A stretch of 64,000 nt of DNA from Sporosarcina cyprini (lineage in GTDB: Bacteria; Bacillota; Bacilli; Bacillales_A; Planococcaceae), in contig NZ_JAKMHX010000018.1 in the NCBI RefSeq assembly GCF_022048975.1, positions 124,001 to 188,000 of the forward strand, given 5' to 3'. The notes beneath the pieces are model-generated. The model did not search any database, was not told the origin of the DNA, and was given only the letters and a program-made list of their open reading frames with translations. The position numbers and the translations under genes are program-made. Positions 1-9,775 of the stretch are shown here, in pieces. Numbering within the stretch: position 1 is the first letter of the stretch; every line of letters starts with the position of its first letter.

Positions 1-30
1 ACGCAAAAAATCTATAGACAGACAGTAGTA

Positions 31-60
31 AACCCAGAGGTTACTTCACACCTCTGGGTT
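31..60. terminator. Bidirectional hairpin terminator near window start
   Basis: Perfect 10-bp inverted repeat (AACCCAGAGG / CCTCTGGGTT) with a 10-nt loop, followed on the + strand by a moderately T-rich stretch. It lies just past the stop of the minus-strand chemoreceptor gene and could also end a + strand gene left of the window. Confidence 0.6.
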
Positions 61-88
61 TACTCTTTCTAGTTTATAGCTTAGAAGC

Positions 89-1000
89 TCATATGATCCG
101 GGATACTTCTTCAGATTGATCGTCCAATTGCGCCGCGGAAGAAGCAATGGCCAGAAAGTCTTCCATCGCTATTTGGATTTGTTGCTGGCATTCTTCAACA
201 TGTTCTTGCGCGAGAGTCGTACCAGTTGCGATATTGCCAATCTCCCGGGTAATGGACGCGACGCCTTCCCTAACTTCCACAATGGACTTCTCTACATTAG
301 CAGAGAGCTTTCTCACTTCCTTGGCAACAACATCGAAACCTCGGCCATGCTCCCCTGCCCTTGCAGCTTCAATGGCAGCGTTCAACGCGAGCAGATTTGT
401 CTGTGCGGCAATATCGCGAATCGTTTTTACGATATGCTGAATGGATTCCGCATGCAATTGCAACAGTTCCAATGTCTTTGTATTATCACGTGAGATCGTT
501 GCAATGTTGTCAATAATACGAAGAAGCTCCTTGCTCCTGTCAATGCCGACATCTGCTCGTCCCGTCAATCCTTCCGCCATTTCTCGTAGTTCATTCACAA
601 CCTCCGTAATGGAAGTCTGCCGATCGGTAATATTGGAAGCAACTTTGGAAATGCTGATCACCCGTCGTCCATCCTCACTGAATACCGGCATATAGGTAGC
701 TTCCAGCCATACTTTATGACCGTCTTTATGCTTTCGCTCCACCTTCGCCTGTTTGGTAATCCCCCTAGTTAACTCTCTCCAAAATTCAGAGTACTCCCTG
801 CTTCTGGCGAATTCCGTAAAACATAAGTCCTCATGAGGTAAACCAATCATCTCATCTTGAGTAAACCCCATTGCATTCGCAAAGTTTTCATTGACATACA
901 CAATTTTACGATTTAAATCAAAGCGGATTATAGCCAAATTCCGTTCCAGCGCCTTCACAACGTGATCATCCGTCACCTGCTCGATTGTATGTGAATTCAT
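89..1000 (-). CDS. Soluble PAS-domain methyl-accepting chemotaxis protein
   Basis: A 303-residue cytoplasmic chemoreceptor. Residues about 15-125 form a PAS domain (typical [10 protein letters not shown] and [10 protein letters not shown] segments) likely to bind a small ligand, redox cofactor or aromatic compound. Residues about 140-303 are the MCP signalling coiled coil, with the conserved hairpin tip around [20 protein letters not shown], which contacts CheA and CheW. There is no transmembrane segment and no HAMP domain, so it should sense an internal signal, like the short soluble receptors of Bacillus (YfmS type). The start ATG follows a GGGG ribosome site. It is monocistronic in this window. 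The ligand cannot be told from sequence. Confidence 0.9.
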   Translation of the reverse strand: MNSHTIEQVTDDHVVKALERNLAIIRFDLNRKIVYVNENFANAMGFTQDEMIGLPHEDLCFTEFARSREYSEFWRELTRGITKQAKVERKHKDGHKVWLEATYMPVFSEDGRRVISISKVASNITDRQTSITEVVNELREMAEGLTGRADVGIDRSKELLRIIDNIATISRDNTKTLELLQLHAESIQHIVKTIRDIAAQTNLLALNAAIEAARAGEHGRGFDVVAKEVRKLSANVEKSIVEVREGVASITREIGNIATGTTLAQEHVEECQQQIQIAMEDFLAIASSAAQLDDQSEEVSRII

Positions 1001-1154
1001 TACTATACCCCTTCCAATTCCCTCATACTTGTAAGCCTATTGTATCAGTACGTTACTTTTATTTAATCACAAAGGGAGGAGAATTGGAATAGGTTGGATG
1101 TGCATGTGTTTTTTTTCTTTTCATGCTCTTCCCACGTTGCATACTATTGAAAAA

Positions 1155-1179
1155 CCCCTTGATCAAATAGATCAAGGGG
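1155..1179 (-). terminator. Rho-independent terminator of the S-layer gene
   Basis: Stem CCCCTTGAT / ATCAAGGGG with a 7-nt loop. On the minus strand it is followed by TTTTT. It lies 14 bases past the stop codon of the S-layer gene. Confidence 0.85.
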
Positions 1180-1192
1180 AGATTTCTAAAAA

Positions 1193-4012
1193 TTATCGTG
1201 ATACTTTAATGCTTGTAAGTTGAAGTGGATTCTTTACAGTATCCAATACATTTTTAGTATCAGCTAGCTTTACAGTCAAGCCTGAGCTGAGTTGTTCGTC
1301 AGTAACAGGTGTACCCAATTTGATAACTGCTGTTTTGGCAGCTGTGTTAACTGCTGCAACAGTTACACCTGCAAGCGGATTTTTGTCATTGCCAACGAAT
1401 ACTTCAAATGCATTTTCATCAACAGTCACATTTTCGCTGAATGTTAATGTAATCGTGTCATTACCAGTCAATACAGCTGATTGAACTGTTGGTGCTACGT
1501 TTTCATTCAAAGTAATCGAACCTTGATAAACATCCATTGCAACTGTTGAATTTTGTGCCTTGATGTTTTGAATTGTTACGTTGCGCAACCCAGAGAAGTT
1601 AGCGGAACCTGGAGCTAATTTCAATTCAACTTGCTTCAAATTAGTAGATTTGACAGTCGCTGATTCGACAGTTGCTCCATCAATTTTATAGTTCGATGCT
1701 GTTGTTGCAGTAGCTGCATCAACATTTTTATCAAATGTTACGGTTACAATGTTGTTATCTGTAGCTGATTGAACAATTCCATTGTCTGTAACTTTGATTT
1801 TCTCAGTTGTTGTTGCACTGTCTTCACCACGGTTGAACTTGATGTTATTAGCTTTATCTACAGAGACGCCTGCTTGGCTTGCCACTCCTGCAAATGTTAG
1901 TGCAACATTGTAAGATGCATTTTTAACATCATCTGTTCCAAGAAGCTTGGATAGTTCCACACGAACTGCTTTAGTGTTTTTTGTTGATTCTAATGCAACA
2001 GCTTGTCCCGTGATGTCATGTGTTACGTTAGATGAAACATAAGAACCTTTTGCAGTCACTGTTGGGCTTCCGGATAGTGTTACATCCTTATCAAAAGTGA
2101 TTTCCAGATATTCTTTACCATTTTCAGAGACTACTGAAGTACCAACTACTTGAGGTACAGCCGTGTCTTCTTTGAATGTTACTACTTTCGTAATCGCTTC
2201 GCCTGCTTGGCCGCTTAAATCTTTATAGCCAGCTGCAACGTTTACATTTTGAACACCAGTAAGATTAGTGTCAACTGTTACTTTGTACTCTGTTCCAGAA
2301 ACCTTGTCGACAGATTGAACAGTATAACCACCAGAGACAGTTACAAGGGATTTATCTAAAGAATCAAGTTCCTTTGTAAATGTAACATTGAATGTTTTTG
2401 CTCCAGTTTGTACAACAGAAGATACGGATGGTTTTACGCCGTCCGGTTGTTGTTTCACAATTTGTACAACAGTTGGATTAGGTGCGATGATATTACCAGC
2501 CATGTCTTGTAAACCGATGAATTTAACGTTGATTGTTTTATTTACTTCAACGCCTGCATCAGATAGATCAACAATTACTTCAGTTGCGCCTGCTGTTAGT
2601 TTAGCAGTTGCACCTGTTACAGTTTTACCATCTGCGTATTCTAACGTACCGTCTGCAGCTTTCATAGGTTCAGAGAACTTGATTTTCACTTTTGTTGCTG
2701 AAATTTGCTCTGTGCCAACTACAAATGGAGCAGTCTTGTCAGCTGCGAAATCAACGATCTCGTCATATTTCTTCAAAGCAACGCCAGATTTCGATTTAAC
2801 GTTTTCAATTACAACTTTATAACGCTTAGAAACTGGTTGATCCAATGTTAGAAGAAGAGTCTTTCCATCTTCTGAAAGAGTTGCAGAAGAAATAGTTGGA
2901 TTTGCACCGCCATCAATTGAAGTTAGAGAAAGATTAGCAGTTTTGAAGTCACCATTTGTCTCGAATAAAGATGACTTGTCTACTGCATTATTAAACTTCA
3001 CTTGAACTTGAGTGGCATTGATAGCCGCTACTGAAACTACTTCAAGTTCAGGATTCTCTCCAACTACTACAGTAACTACTAGCTCTTCAGCATTGTTGCC
3101 TGCTTTGTCGATAGCGCTGTATGTCACTTTGTAAGTGCCAGGTACTTTTGTGTCGATCGCTGTGAGGCGTTCGCCTGCTTCGTTTGTGATAACAGAAGTG
3201 ACTTCAACTTTTTCGTCAACGTTGTCAGTTGCTGTTACTGTTGGTGCTGTGAATGCTGCGCCGTATTCGACGTTAAGTGTTTTTTCACCGTTGTATGCTA
3301 GTTTCGGAGCTTCTTTGTCTTCATCTGCTACTACTTCCAATGTAGAAGTTTTGTAGAGGAATGTTGCAAATTGGCCGCGAGTTGTTGTGTTTTTAGGGTT
3401 GAATTCTGGTGCTTTCGGGTTCGTGATATCAAAGTAATCAAGAACATCGATATATGGACGGGCTTCCGCTTTTGCTTTAGCTAGATCCGTAACGTCTTTG
3501 TTAAACTCTTTTTCTTTTACAAGTGATACTAGGTCAGTTTTATAAACTGCATCATATGCACGTACCAAAACAACTGCCATGTTTTCACGCGTGATATTTT
3601 TACCTGCACCTAGTGTACCGTCTTCATAGCCACCGAAAACGCCATAGTCCTTGACTAGAGCTGCTGATTTCAAAAGCTCATCGTTTGTTTTAGGCGTCAA
3701 ATCTTTGAAGCGCATGTTTGTCTTGTAATCTTTTGGAACTTCATAGCCCATTTTTTCAAGCCATTTACCCATCATTTTAACTACGTCTGAACGAGTCAAT
3801 GTTTTATTGGCTTTAAATGTTCCATCAGGGTAACCGCCGATGATTCCTTGTGCTACAAGCGCATTAATAGCTTCTTCATGAGTGTTTCCTTTGATGTCCG
3901 GAAAGCTTTTGTCTGCAGCACTTGCAACGACAGGTGCTACAGCAGATGCGATCAATGCCGCGGAAGCAGCACCAGCTATGAAATTACGATACTTTTTAGG
4001 TTGGTTGTTCAT
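1193..4012 (-). CDS. S-layer protein with SLH domains and Ig-like repeats
   Basis: A 939-residue exported surface protein. Residues 1-33 are a signal peptide ending near VVASAADKS. Three S-layer homology domains follow (about 34-80, 95-145, 160-225), which anchor to pyruvylated secondary cell-wall polymer. A DUF5011-type Ig-like domain (about 232-317, starting DEDKEAPKLAYNG) contains a TVTATDNVD motif. The rest is a series of SbsA/Big-like beta domains, each with phrases such as VKFNNAVD, IKFSEPM, VTFTKELD and LTFSENVT. The start ATG is preceded by a very strong GAGGAGG site and a roughly 250-base AT-rich leader with no gene, as expected for a highly expressed S-layer gene. Monocistronic, with a strong terminator. 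It may be the main S-layer protein. Confidence 0.92.
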   Translation of the reverse strand: MNNQPKKYRNFIAGAASAALIASAVAPVVASAADKSFPDIKGNTHEEAINALVAQGIIGGYPDGTFKANKTLTRSDVVKMMGKWLEKMGYEVPKDYKTNMRFKDLTPKTNDELLKSAALVKDYGVFGGYEDGTLGAGKNITRENMAVVLVRAYDAVYKTDLVSLVKEKEFNKDVTDLAKAKAEARPYIDVLDYFDITNPKAPEFNPKNTTTRGQFATFLYKTSTLEVVADEDKEAPKLAYNGEKTLNVEYGAAFTAPTVTATDNVDEKVEVTSVITNEAGERLTAIDTKVPGTYKVTYSAIDKAGNNAEELVVTVVVGENPELEVVSVAAINATQVQVKFNNAVDKSSLFETNGDFKTANLSLTSIDGGANPTISSATLSEDGKTLLLTLDQPVSKRYKVVIENVKSKSGVALKKYDEIVDFAADKTAPFVVGTEQISATKVKIKFSEPMKAADGTLEYADGKTVTGATAKLTAGATEVIVDLSDAGVEVNKTINVKFIGLQDMAGNIIAPNPTVVQIVKQQPDGVKPSVSSVVQTGAKTFNVTFTKELDSLDKSLVTVSGGYTVQSVDKVSGTEYKVTVDTNLTGVQNVNVAAGYKDLSGQAGEAITKVVTFKEDTAVPQVVGTSVVSENGKEYLEITFDKDVTLSGSPTVTAKGSYVSSNVTHDITGQAVALESTKNTKAVRVELSKLLGTDDVKNASYNVALTFAGVASQAGVSVDKANNIKFNRGEDSATTTEKIKVTDNGIVQSATDNNIVTVTFDKNVDAATATTASNYKIDGATVESATVKSTNLKQVELKLAPGSANFSGLRNVTIQNIKAQNSTVAMDVYQGSITLNENVAPTVQSAVLTGNDTITLTFSENVTVDENAFEVFVGNDKNPLAGVTVAAVNTAAKTAVIKLGTPVTDEQLSSGLTVKLADTKNVLDTVKNPLQLTSIKVSR

Positions 4013-4250
4013 TTAATAACTTCCTCCTCATGATGATGAATCTAGTAAGGGCAATTACTCCCATCTTTCATATACCCTCGTTAAACATTATTAATCTTAT
4101 TTCACAAAAAAGATAGGGGTAAAATTTGGTATTACTTAAAAACTTATAATCTAGCAGTAAGTCTATGAGGCTTGTCATATAAACATTCCTTTTTATTCGA
4201 ATCATAATGAACTATATGAAAACATTAAGTTATTTTATTTTTTATTCATT

Positions 4251-4283
4251 AAAAAAACCAACACCACTATTCTGATGTTGGTT
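4251..4283 (-). terminator. Terminator of the Era-like GTPase gene
   Basis: Stem AACCAACA / TGTTGGTT (4257-4264 and 4276-4283) followed on the minus strand by seven T. It separates the GTPase gene from the S-layer gene leader. Confidence 0.85.
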
Positions 4284-4296
4284 ACTAATAAATCAT

Positions 4297-5301
4297 TCAC
4301 TTTTCTTTTTTTTTGGCCCGTTTCAAAAACCTCTGGTAAATCGGTGTCAATGATTTGGGTGTCAGTTCGATTTCGTTTTCATGCGCATATTTGACTGCTT
4401 GTCCTAACGCAATGGTCATGGCACCTGCCACGCTGGCTCCAGCTACCATACCTGCTCCGGGAATGATTTTGACAATCTGACGGAATACCGTCTTCCCAAT
4501 GTTCCCGACGATCGTCGCGATAATCAATTCCTTGGCATTATCCTTCGATATTGGCTTTCCATACAAGGTGGAGAGCTTGAGCATGAGGCTCACTTGCAGC
4601 GCTGTAAGTGGGACAAAATCCGATCCGGGGATCGGAACCGCTCCAATGGTCGCTGCGGAAGCCCCGGCCCCCAATATCCACCGATTGGCGACTGCGGATT
4701 TATCAGCCATGTTAGAGGCCATCAGAATGTCCTTTTTTTTTGACTCCAATATGTCCAGCACTTCTTTTTGCAGCAAGCCGATATTTTCACCGGTACGAGA
4801 GGAAATCGGTGTAACGACATAGTCGAAATCTGTATGCTGTTTAATATAGTTGACGAGTGTGGGAATGTCGTCTGCTGCGTCGATTTTATTGAGAACTAGG
4901 ATGATATCCTTGTTCACTTTAGCGATTTTCTTCAAAGAGGCAAGCTCTGTTTCAGACAAAACTGTGCCCGCTGCGTTGAGGAAAAACAAGATGACATCCG
5001 CCTCTTTATAAAACTTCATCGTTTCAGCAGAATGTTCGCTATAAATATCATCTAGACCTGGCGTATCTACAAAAATAATCTTCTCCCTGAAGACAAACTT
5101 TTTGATCTCTTGAGTTTCACCGGGCTTCGCACCAACTTGTGCCACTTCAGCGCCCATCAGCCGATTAATTGTCGAGGACTTCCCTGCATTGACATCACCT
5201 ATTAATGCGATGAGCACTTCCCTCTCCAATTGATCATTAATTTCCTCTGATTTTTCTTTGAATAGTTGATCGAACTCTTCATCTGTGAGCCAGTCCTTCA
5301 T
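4297..5301 (-). CDS. Era-like dynamin/HflX-type GTPase with C-terminal DUF697-like membrane region
   Basis: A 334-residue GTP-binding protein. The G domain shows G1 GDVNAGKSST (about residue 35), G3 DTPGL, G4 NKID and a final SSRTGENI. The C-terminal half has glycine/alanine-rich hydrophobic stretches (ILGAGASAATIGAVPIPGSD and IIPGAGMVAGASVAGAM), typical of YcjF/DUF697 proteins that touch the membrane. The frame opens at GTG 5310, but the ATG at 5301 has the AAAGGTG ribosome site at correct distance and is preferred. It stands alone between terminators. The exact role is unknown; relatives are linked to ribosome assembly or envelope stress. Confidence 0.82.
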   Translation of the reverse strand: MKDWLTDEEFDQLFKEKSEEINDQLEREVLIALIGDVNAGKSSTINRLMGAEVAQVGAKPGETQEIKKFVFREKIIFVDTPGLDDIYSEHSAETMKFYKEADVILFFLNAAGTVLSETELASLKKIAKVNKDIILVLNKIDAADDIPTLVNYIKQHTDFDYVVTPISSRTGENIGLLQKEVLDILESKKKDILMASNMADKSAVANRWILGAGASAATIGAVPIPGSDFVPLTALQVSLMLKLSTLYGKPISKDNAKELIIATIVGNIGKTVFRQIVKIIPGAGMVAGASVAGAMTIALGQAVKYAHENEIELTPKSLTPIYQRFLKRAKKKEK

Positions 5302-5440
5302 TCTAATCACCTTTTTCTTTGCTTGTTATGTATATATACGATTCCCCATGTCAAATGGATTCACACTTTAATTCTTCTCAATCCTGCATCCTCTGTAACT
5401 TTCTTTTGGCAATAGTGTCTAATGAACAAAAGGTGGTGTC

Positions 5441-5890
5441 ATGATGACAAGAAAAATCTACATCCTCATAGCTTTTCTACTCACGCTCATGCTGTTTGGC
5501 TGCCAGCAAACCAAACCAGTTCAAACTCAAGCGAATCAGCTCCCCACTATGAAGGTGCGAATCGGAGAAGAGACTTTTTCCACCGCTAGGGGAGGTTATT
5601 GCTGGACGACCGGAAATCAATCCGAATGCACCGATGCCTCTGGCAATCCGTTTGATTATGGAACTAGCGCTCCCCCCATCGACGCAGAACCAGTGAGCGA
5701 GTTCGAACTACTCTTTTCTGAAGCGCCATCCTCTTTTTCAGTTGAATGGGTGAATGATCTTGAACACGAGACGGTAACAGAGCAGACCTCGTTTTCCACT
5801 CCCTCTAAATCTGGTACGTATGGATATTCCGTTCACGCCAACTGGGATCAGGGAGATGTGACATTTCATTTTATCTTGCTTATAAAATGA
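5441..5890 (+). CDS. Putative lipoprotein, unknown function
   Basis: A 149-residue protein with a lipoprotein signal: two N-terminal basic residues, a hydrophobic core and the lipobox LFGC (Cys about 21). The mature part carries a GGYCWTTGNQSECTD stretch with two cysteines that may form a disulfide, and a beta-rich C-terminus (YGYSVHANWDQGDVTFHFIL). Two ATG codons stand in tandem behind AGGTGG; the second, at 5444, has the better spacing. No family was recognised. It is likely a membrane-anchored surface protein. Confidence 0.8.
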   Translation: MMTRKIYILIAFLLTLMLFGCQQTKPVQTQANQLPTMKVRIGEETFSTARGGYCWTTGNQSECTDASGNPFDYGTSAPPIDAEPVSEFELLFSEAPSSFSVEWVNDLEHETVTEQTSFSTPSKSGTYGYSVHANWDQGDVTFHFILLIK

Positions 5891-5945
5891 GTAGAGCTGC
5901 ATGTCGCTAGTAAGGGATTTTGAGTAAACACTAATAAACACAACG

Positions 5946-5990
5946 ACCGGGGATCAATTTCACATAGGAATTGCAGTCCCTGGGTTTGTT
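5946..5990 (+). terminator. Probable terminator of the first lipoprotein gene
   Basis: Imperfect hairpin between CCGGGGATCAATT and AATTGCAGTCCCTGG, followed by GTTTGTTATT. It sits about 55 bases after the stop of the upstream lipoprotein gene. Confidence 0.5.
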
Positions 5991-6127
5991 ATTGCATCAA
6001 CATCTTGACACTGTTTAGCAATGAATTAGCTGCAGCTTCTCTGTTTTTCATTCCGTTGTTAATTCTCTCAAAGATGAAAAATCAACACGTAAATGGTTTT
6101 AAAAGAACGATCGAGGAGGAGTTAGAT

Positions 6128-6580
6128 ATGAGCAAAATTATAGGATTAGTATTATTTTTAGCTATCGGAATAACACTTGCAGCTTGCTCTGAAATAGGAG
6201 GAAAATCACCAAATAGCGAAAACCAAGAAGTACTTGAAGAAGAAGGAGAATTAACTAGAGCTGAAATTCAAGAAGTGAAGGTTAATGAGAATTCTGCGGA
6301 TATAGTGACAATCACCGATCCCTCAAAATTAGATACGATTAAAAAATCGTTAGAAAATGTAAAGTGGGAACCCAATGTACAAGTGGAAATGGCAAGGGAA
6401 CAAGATTTAGTAGTTACGTTGTTTTATGCTTTCGATAAAAACATGCCGGAGAGACTTTATGAATATCGAGTTTGGTTTGAGGTTAAAACAGCTACCATTA
6501 TCAGCAATAAGGAAAGTGAAGGCTACGGCAGATTAGATTGGGAAAATACTCAAAACCTTAAAAATGCCTTGGCAAATTAA
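6128..6580 (+). CDS. Putative lipoprotein, unknown function
   Basis: A 150-residue lipoprotein. The frame is open from 6005, but the ATG at 6128 follows an ideal AGGAGGA site (6114-6120, 7-base spacing), and only this start gives a clean signal peptide with lipobox LAAC (Cys 19). The mature part begins with a Glu-rich linker, then a compact domain (VTITDPSKLDTIKKSLENVK, VVTLFYAFDKNMPERLYEYR) resembling small secreted domains of Bacillus without named function. Its codon use is more AT-rich than its neighbours. No operon partner. Confidence 0.78.
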   Translation: MSKIIGLVLFLAIGITLAACSEIGGKSPNSENQEVLEEEGELTRAEIQEVKVNENSADIVTITDPSKLDTIKKSLENVKWEPNVQVEMAREQDLVVTLFYAFDKNMPERLYEYRVWFEVKTATIISNKESEGYGRLDWENTQNLKNALAN

Positions 6581-6709
6581 TTGGTGTTTATTTCGTCGAA
6601 AAAAGCGGAATCCATTGGGTGCACAACCTACATTTATCTTATTTGAATATACAGGAAAAGTGTCAATTTTTTGAGAGGTAAAGAACAATTAGATGAGTGG
6701 ATATAAGTA

Positions 6710-6837
6710 GTGGATTGGAGTGCAAGGCAGCGACCCCAGCAGGAACAGCGCGAGCTGAAAGCCCCGCAGGAAGGCAGTGACGAGGAGATTGAAGCCGTGC
6801 CCGCGGAACGCGGCGTCTGCCTGGAACGGAAATCCAC
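6710..6837. repeat. 128-bp GC-rich intergenic element with short terminal inverted repeats
   Basis: A GC-rich block inside AT-rich intergenic DNA, bounded by GTGGATT (6710-6716) and its inverse AATCCAC (6831-6837). Internal blocks such as GAACAGCGCGAGCTGAA, CCCCGCAGG, GACGAGGAG and CCGTGCCCGCGG recall a repeat seen many times in Bacillaceae and Planococcaceae genomes. It has no coding potential on either strand that looks real. The stretch 6581-6709 upstream of it holds nothing I can assign. Confidence 0.65.
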
Positions 6838-6850
6838 GGATTCCAAGACA

Positions 6851-6896
6851 AAAAAAGCGAGAAAAGAAAAACGATAAGTCGTTTCCAATCTCGCTT
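6851..6896 (-). terminator. Terminator of the DUF2339 gene
   Basis: Outer stem AAGCGAGA / TCTCGCTT with an inner ACGA / TCGT stem. On the minus strand it is followed by a run of T. It lies about 120 bases past the stop at 7014. Confidence 0.75.
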
Positions 6897-7013
6897 GGAT
6901 ATTCCTAATAGAACTTTTTCAATGCCCTCCATCAAATTTGAGCGCTTTTTCTTGGTTTTTATCTAACTATTTCACTGTTAAAACATATGGTTTAATCAGT
7001 CTGCGCATCTTGT

Positions 7014-9434
7014 TTATGGTGTTGTCGACTCATCCTTCAATAAGGTTCTTGAGTAAAGCAAGCCAACAATACCTACGACAATGAACAAAATCGCACGAAT
7101 AAAGAGTGAAATGCTTGCCATATCAACGATGAATAATTTGAGCAGGCTAAACCCGACTAAGATTGCCGCGAGAATTTTGACAACCTTCCAATTCATGACT
7201 TTTCCGATGCTGAAGGAAATGAACGCAAAAGCCATTAACAGGAATGTATGAACAAAAAGGATGTATTCCCATTCCCACTCGTAGCCGAACGCAATCGTTA
7301 AGTACCATTTATTCAAAAAGATAAAATACAAGACTTGCATAGTGACAGCCAATGCCGGAATCACTTTTATGAATCGCTCGGGCTTGAAATAAAATTTCCC
7401 TTTTAAGATCGTCCAGAATAGATAAGATAAGCAAATGACATAGACAATCTGGACAAACAGATTCAACCACAATCCATCAGTATTTGAGAAATTCGTCAAG
7501 TTAAATAACAAGACAAACAGACCCAAAACGAGAAATTCAATGACTGCAGCATGCGCCAAATAAATTCCGCGATGCCACTTAACAAAACTGAAAGTGATAA
7601 CCATTGCGATTAAAAAGGCGAAGAAAAAGACATGCATGCTGGTTACCATATTCAAATCAAATGCAGTGATCAGCAAGTTGGCCATATAACCGACATAGAT
7701 GAGTAACACCAGCTGTCCTGCAATGAAACTGATGTTGACCAGCTTTTCTTGTCCTTTCAAGATAGAAGGTACATTCTGAGTCAATGAATAAAAAATCAAT
7801 ACGATCGTATAGATGAATATGGCCCAAATGAGATTTTCGATGGATACGAAAGAATCAATATGGATTACGGTTAAAATCGCCAGCGCCACGATACTATAAG
7901 CAAAAGCTCCGATGATCATCAAACGGATCGTATCGAAACGGATACCAAGCCAAAGTCCGAGCGTTGCAATAACAAGCATCAGCGTCAATTGAATGAGTGG
8001 CTCATCCAAACGGCATGAAAGAACCAACACGCTCGCTGCCACAATCGAAATCGCAGTAAAGATGCTCATTCCAAGTTTTTCGCCCTTTTTGTAAGCGATT
8101 GTCGCAAGTATGCCGTAGAGTGCAACTAGGAATCCATATACAGCCAAACGCATTTCATACTCTAAAATAGCGACCCAAAATAACATAACGGCCGCATTGG
8201 CATAGAGCATAATTTCACTAGAGACTGCTTTTTTGCTGAGCCCTCTCAAGTACGACACAAGCAAAACAATGTGTTGAACTAAGACGGAGAGCACGATGAT
8301 ATTCTTGTCGACAAAGAAGATATTCATGACCGTAAAGATGACGAGCGTCAGGTGGTACAAACTAAATGAGACATAGAAGGAATACGTATGCCCCTGCTTC
8401 AAGGAAATATAGAACAATGACATGAATAACAACAACAGATAGATGGCGAACTGAATCGTGCTGGCATTCGTGTCCTCTAATAGGAAAGGAAGAAGAAAAC
8501 CCGCGATGGCAGAGAATACCGTCAGCGTTTCGGATCTGAGTCGGCTAGATAACCAAAGACCCGCAGCAATATAGGCGACAGCAATCAGGAATGCCACGAT
8601 GTATGGAAAATACCCATAGAGATGATGCGCAGCAAATGTAGTTAATATGCCGAGTGCGATAAAACCGCCTAATAATGTCAGCCCAAACGGAGCACGGGAG
8701 TTCTTAATATTTCTCATTCCTGCATAATAGAGAAGTGCTGTTCCGGCATAACCAAGCAGAATGCGCACCCAATCTGTTATCCAGCCATTATCAAACGCAA
8801 CTTTCAGTCCCCACAGGACACCTAGCAGCAAGATGAACATAAATACTCTTGGCAGCCAAAGGCCGAGCATTCTTTCTAAATTAAAATCCGCCTTCTCCGG
8901 CTTTTCAGCTTGTTGCGCCTGTGACTGCATGAGCATTTCAGGCGATTGCATTTTCGTTGACGAAACGCTACGTGGTGGAATTGCAGACAATCCCGCCAGC
9001 CCTTCTTGTCCTGATCGCACAGTTTCCTGATGGATCTCTTCAGAAACCGGTTCACCGCTTTCTTCATATGTCTCCAACGGAACTGATGGTTCGGTATGCA
9101 TGATGTTTACTGGTTCTGCTGATTCTACTCTTTCTTCTGGTTCTATTGGTTCTACCCGTTCTTCTGGTTCCGCTGACTCTAATGGTTTTACTGGTTCCTC
9201 TGGTTCTACCACTTCTGCTGGCTCTGCTGGTTCTACTGGATCTGTAGGCTCTACCATTTCTACTGGCTCTGCCGAATCTACTCTTTCTGGTTCAACTGGT
9301 TCCGTTGGTTCCGTTGGTTCCACTGGTTCTGCTGGTTGACTGCTTTCCTTCTCAGCCAATTCCTTTTTTAAGTGCAGTAATTCCTGCTCCAATTCAGACA
9401 TTCTTTTTTGAATTCCATCCAAATCCTTGGACAA
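7014..9434 (-). CDS. DUF2339 multi-pass membrane protein with low-complexity N-terminus
   Basis: An 806-residue integral membrane protein. Residues 1-32 form a short coiled coil (MSELEQELLHLKKELAEKE). Residues about 33-130 are a Pro/Glu/Val low-complexity tract built from PVEP and PAEP steps. From about residue 190 to the end there are more than 20 hydrophobic helices, the DUF2339 architecture, ending in LLYSRTLLKDES. Translation starts at TTG 9434 behind AAGGGGTG. The tract is rich in charged residues and should be cytoplasmic and flexible. The family is of unknown function; some members are annotated as possible envelope or transport proteins. The gene is monocistronic. Confidence 0.85.
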   Translation of the reverse strand: MSKDLDGIQKRMSELEQELLHLKKELAEKESSQPAEPVEPTEPTEPVEPERVDSAEPVEMVEPTDPVEPAEPAEVVEPEEPVKPLESAEPEERVEPIEPEERVESAEPVNIMHTEPSVPLETYEESGEPVSEEIHQETVRSGQEGLAGLSAIPPRSVSSTKMQSPEMLMQSQAQQAEKPEKADFNLERMLGLWLPRVFMFILLLGVLWGLKVAFDNGWITDWVRILLGYAGTALLYYAGMRNIKNSRAPFGLTLLGGFIALGILTTFAAHHLYGYFPYIVAFLIAVAYIAAGLWLSSRLRSETLTVFSAIAGFLLPFLLEDTNASTIQFAIYLLLLFMSLFYISLKQGHTYSFYVSFSLYHLTLVIFTVMNIFFVDKNIIVLSVLVQHIVLLVSYLRGLSKKAVSSEIMLYANAAVMLFWVAILEYEMRLAVYGFLVALYGILATIAYKKGEKLGMSIFTAISIVAASVLVLSCRLDEPLIQLTLMLVIATLGLWLGIRFDTIRLMIIGAFAYSIVALAILTVIHIDSFVSIENLIWAIFIYTIVLIFYSLTQNVPSILKGQEKLVNISFIAGQLVLLIYVGYMANLLITAFDLNMVTSMHVFFFAFLIAMVITFSFVKWHRGIYLAHAAVIEFLVLGLFVLLFNLTNFSNTDGLWLNLFVQIVYVICLSYLFWTILKGKFYFKPERFIKVIPALAVTMQVLYFIFLNKWYLTIAFGYEWEWEYILFVHTFLLMAFAFISFSIGKVMNWKVVKILAAILVGFSLLKLFIVDMASISLFIRAILFIVVGIVGLLYSRTLLKDESTTP

Positions 9435-9708
9435 TAGTCACACCCCTTTACTGTGTAGTAGCAGCTCTTAACTGTCTGCCTATGACACTACGTAGAATTG
9501 AAATATTAATATATCTAGAACATCTAGCCGGTCTCTATAAATTGGCTGAAATTATTGTATCACAATCTTCCAATTTATTATGTTATTATCTAACAAACTA
9601 GTATTTTAGTAACTATCTCTGCGTTGTAGACCCTATAAAAAGAAATATATAAACTCCACAACTAGCAATACGATAGGACTAGTTTAGTTTGGGAATCTCA
9701 GTCTATTT

Positions 9709-9745
9709 AAAAAACGTGCAGACAATTGATAGCATTGTCTACACA
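9709..9745 (-). terminator. Terminator of the cotJ operon
   Basis: Stem of about 12 bp (9715-9726 with 9734-9745, one GU pair), 7-nt loop, followed on the minus strand by TTTTTT. The remaining bases 9435-9708 between the DUF2339 gene and this hairpin hold no gene; they should carry the DUF2339 promoter. Confidence 0.8.
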
Positions 9746-9775
9746 CTACGCACTTATTCATCTATGGCTGGCCAC

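Noticed and set aside
6634..6935. Minus-strand Arg/Pro-rich frames
   Set aside because: They lie within the 128-bp GC-rich repeat and a terminator, with no ribosome site.
9100..9339. Ser/Gly/Thr-rich + strand protein
   Set aside because: Antisense shadow of the PVEP low-complexity tract of the DUF2339 protein.
9482..9601. 39-codon + strand frame in the gap before the DUF2339 gene
   Set aside because: No ribosome site and it covers the promoter region of the opposite gene.
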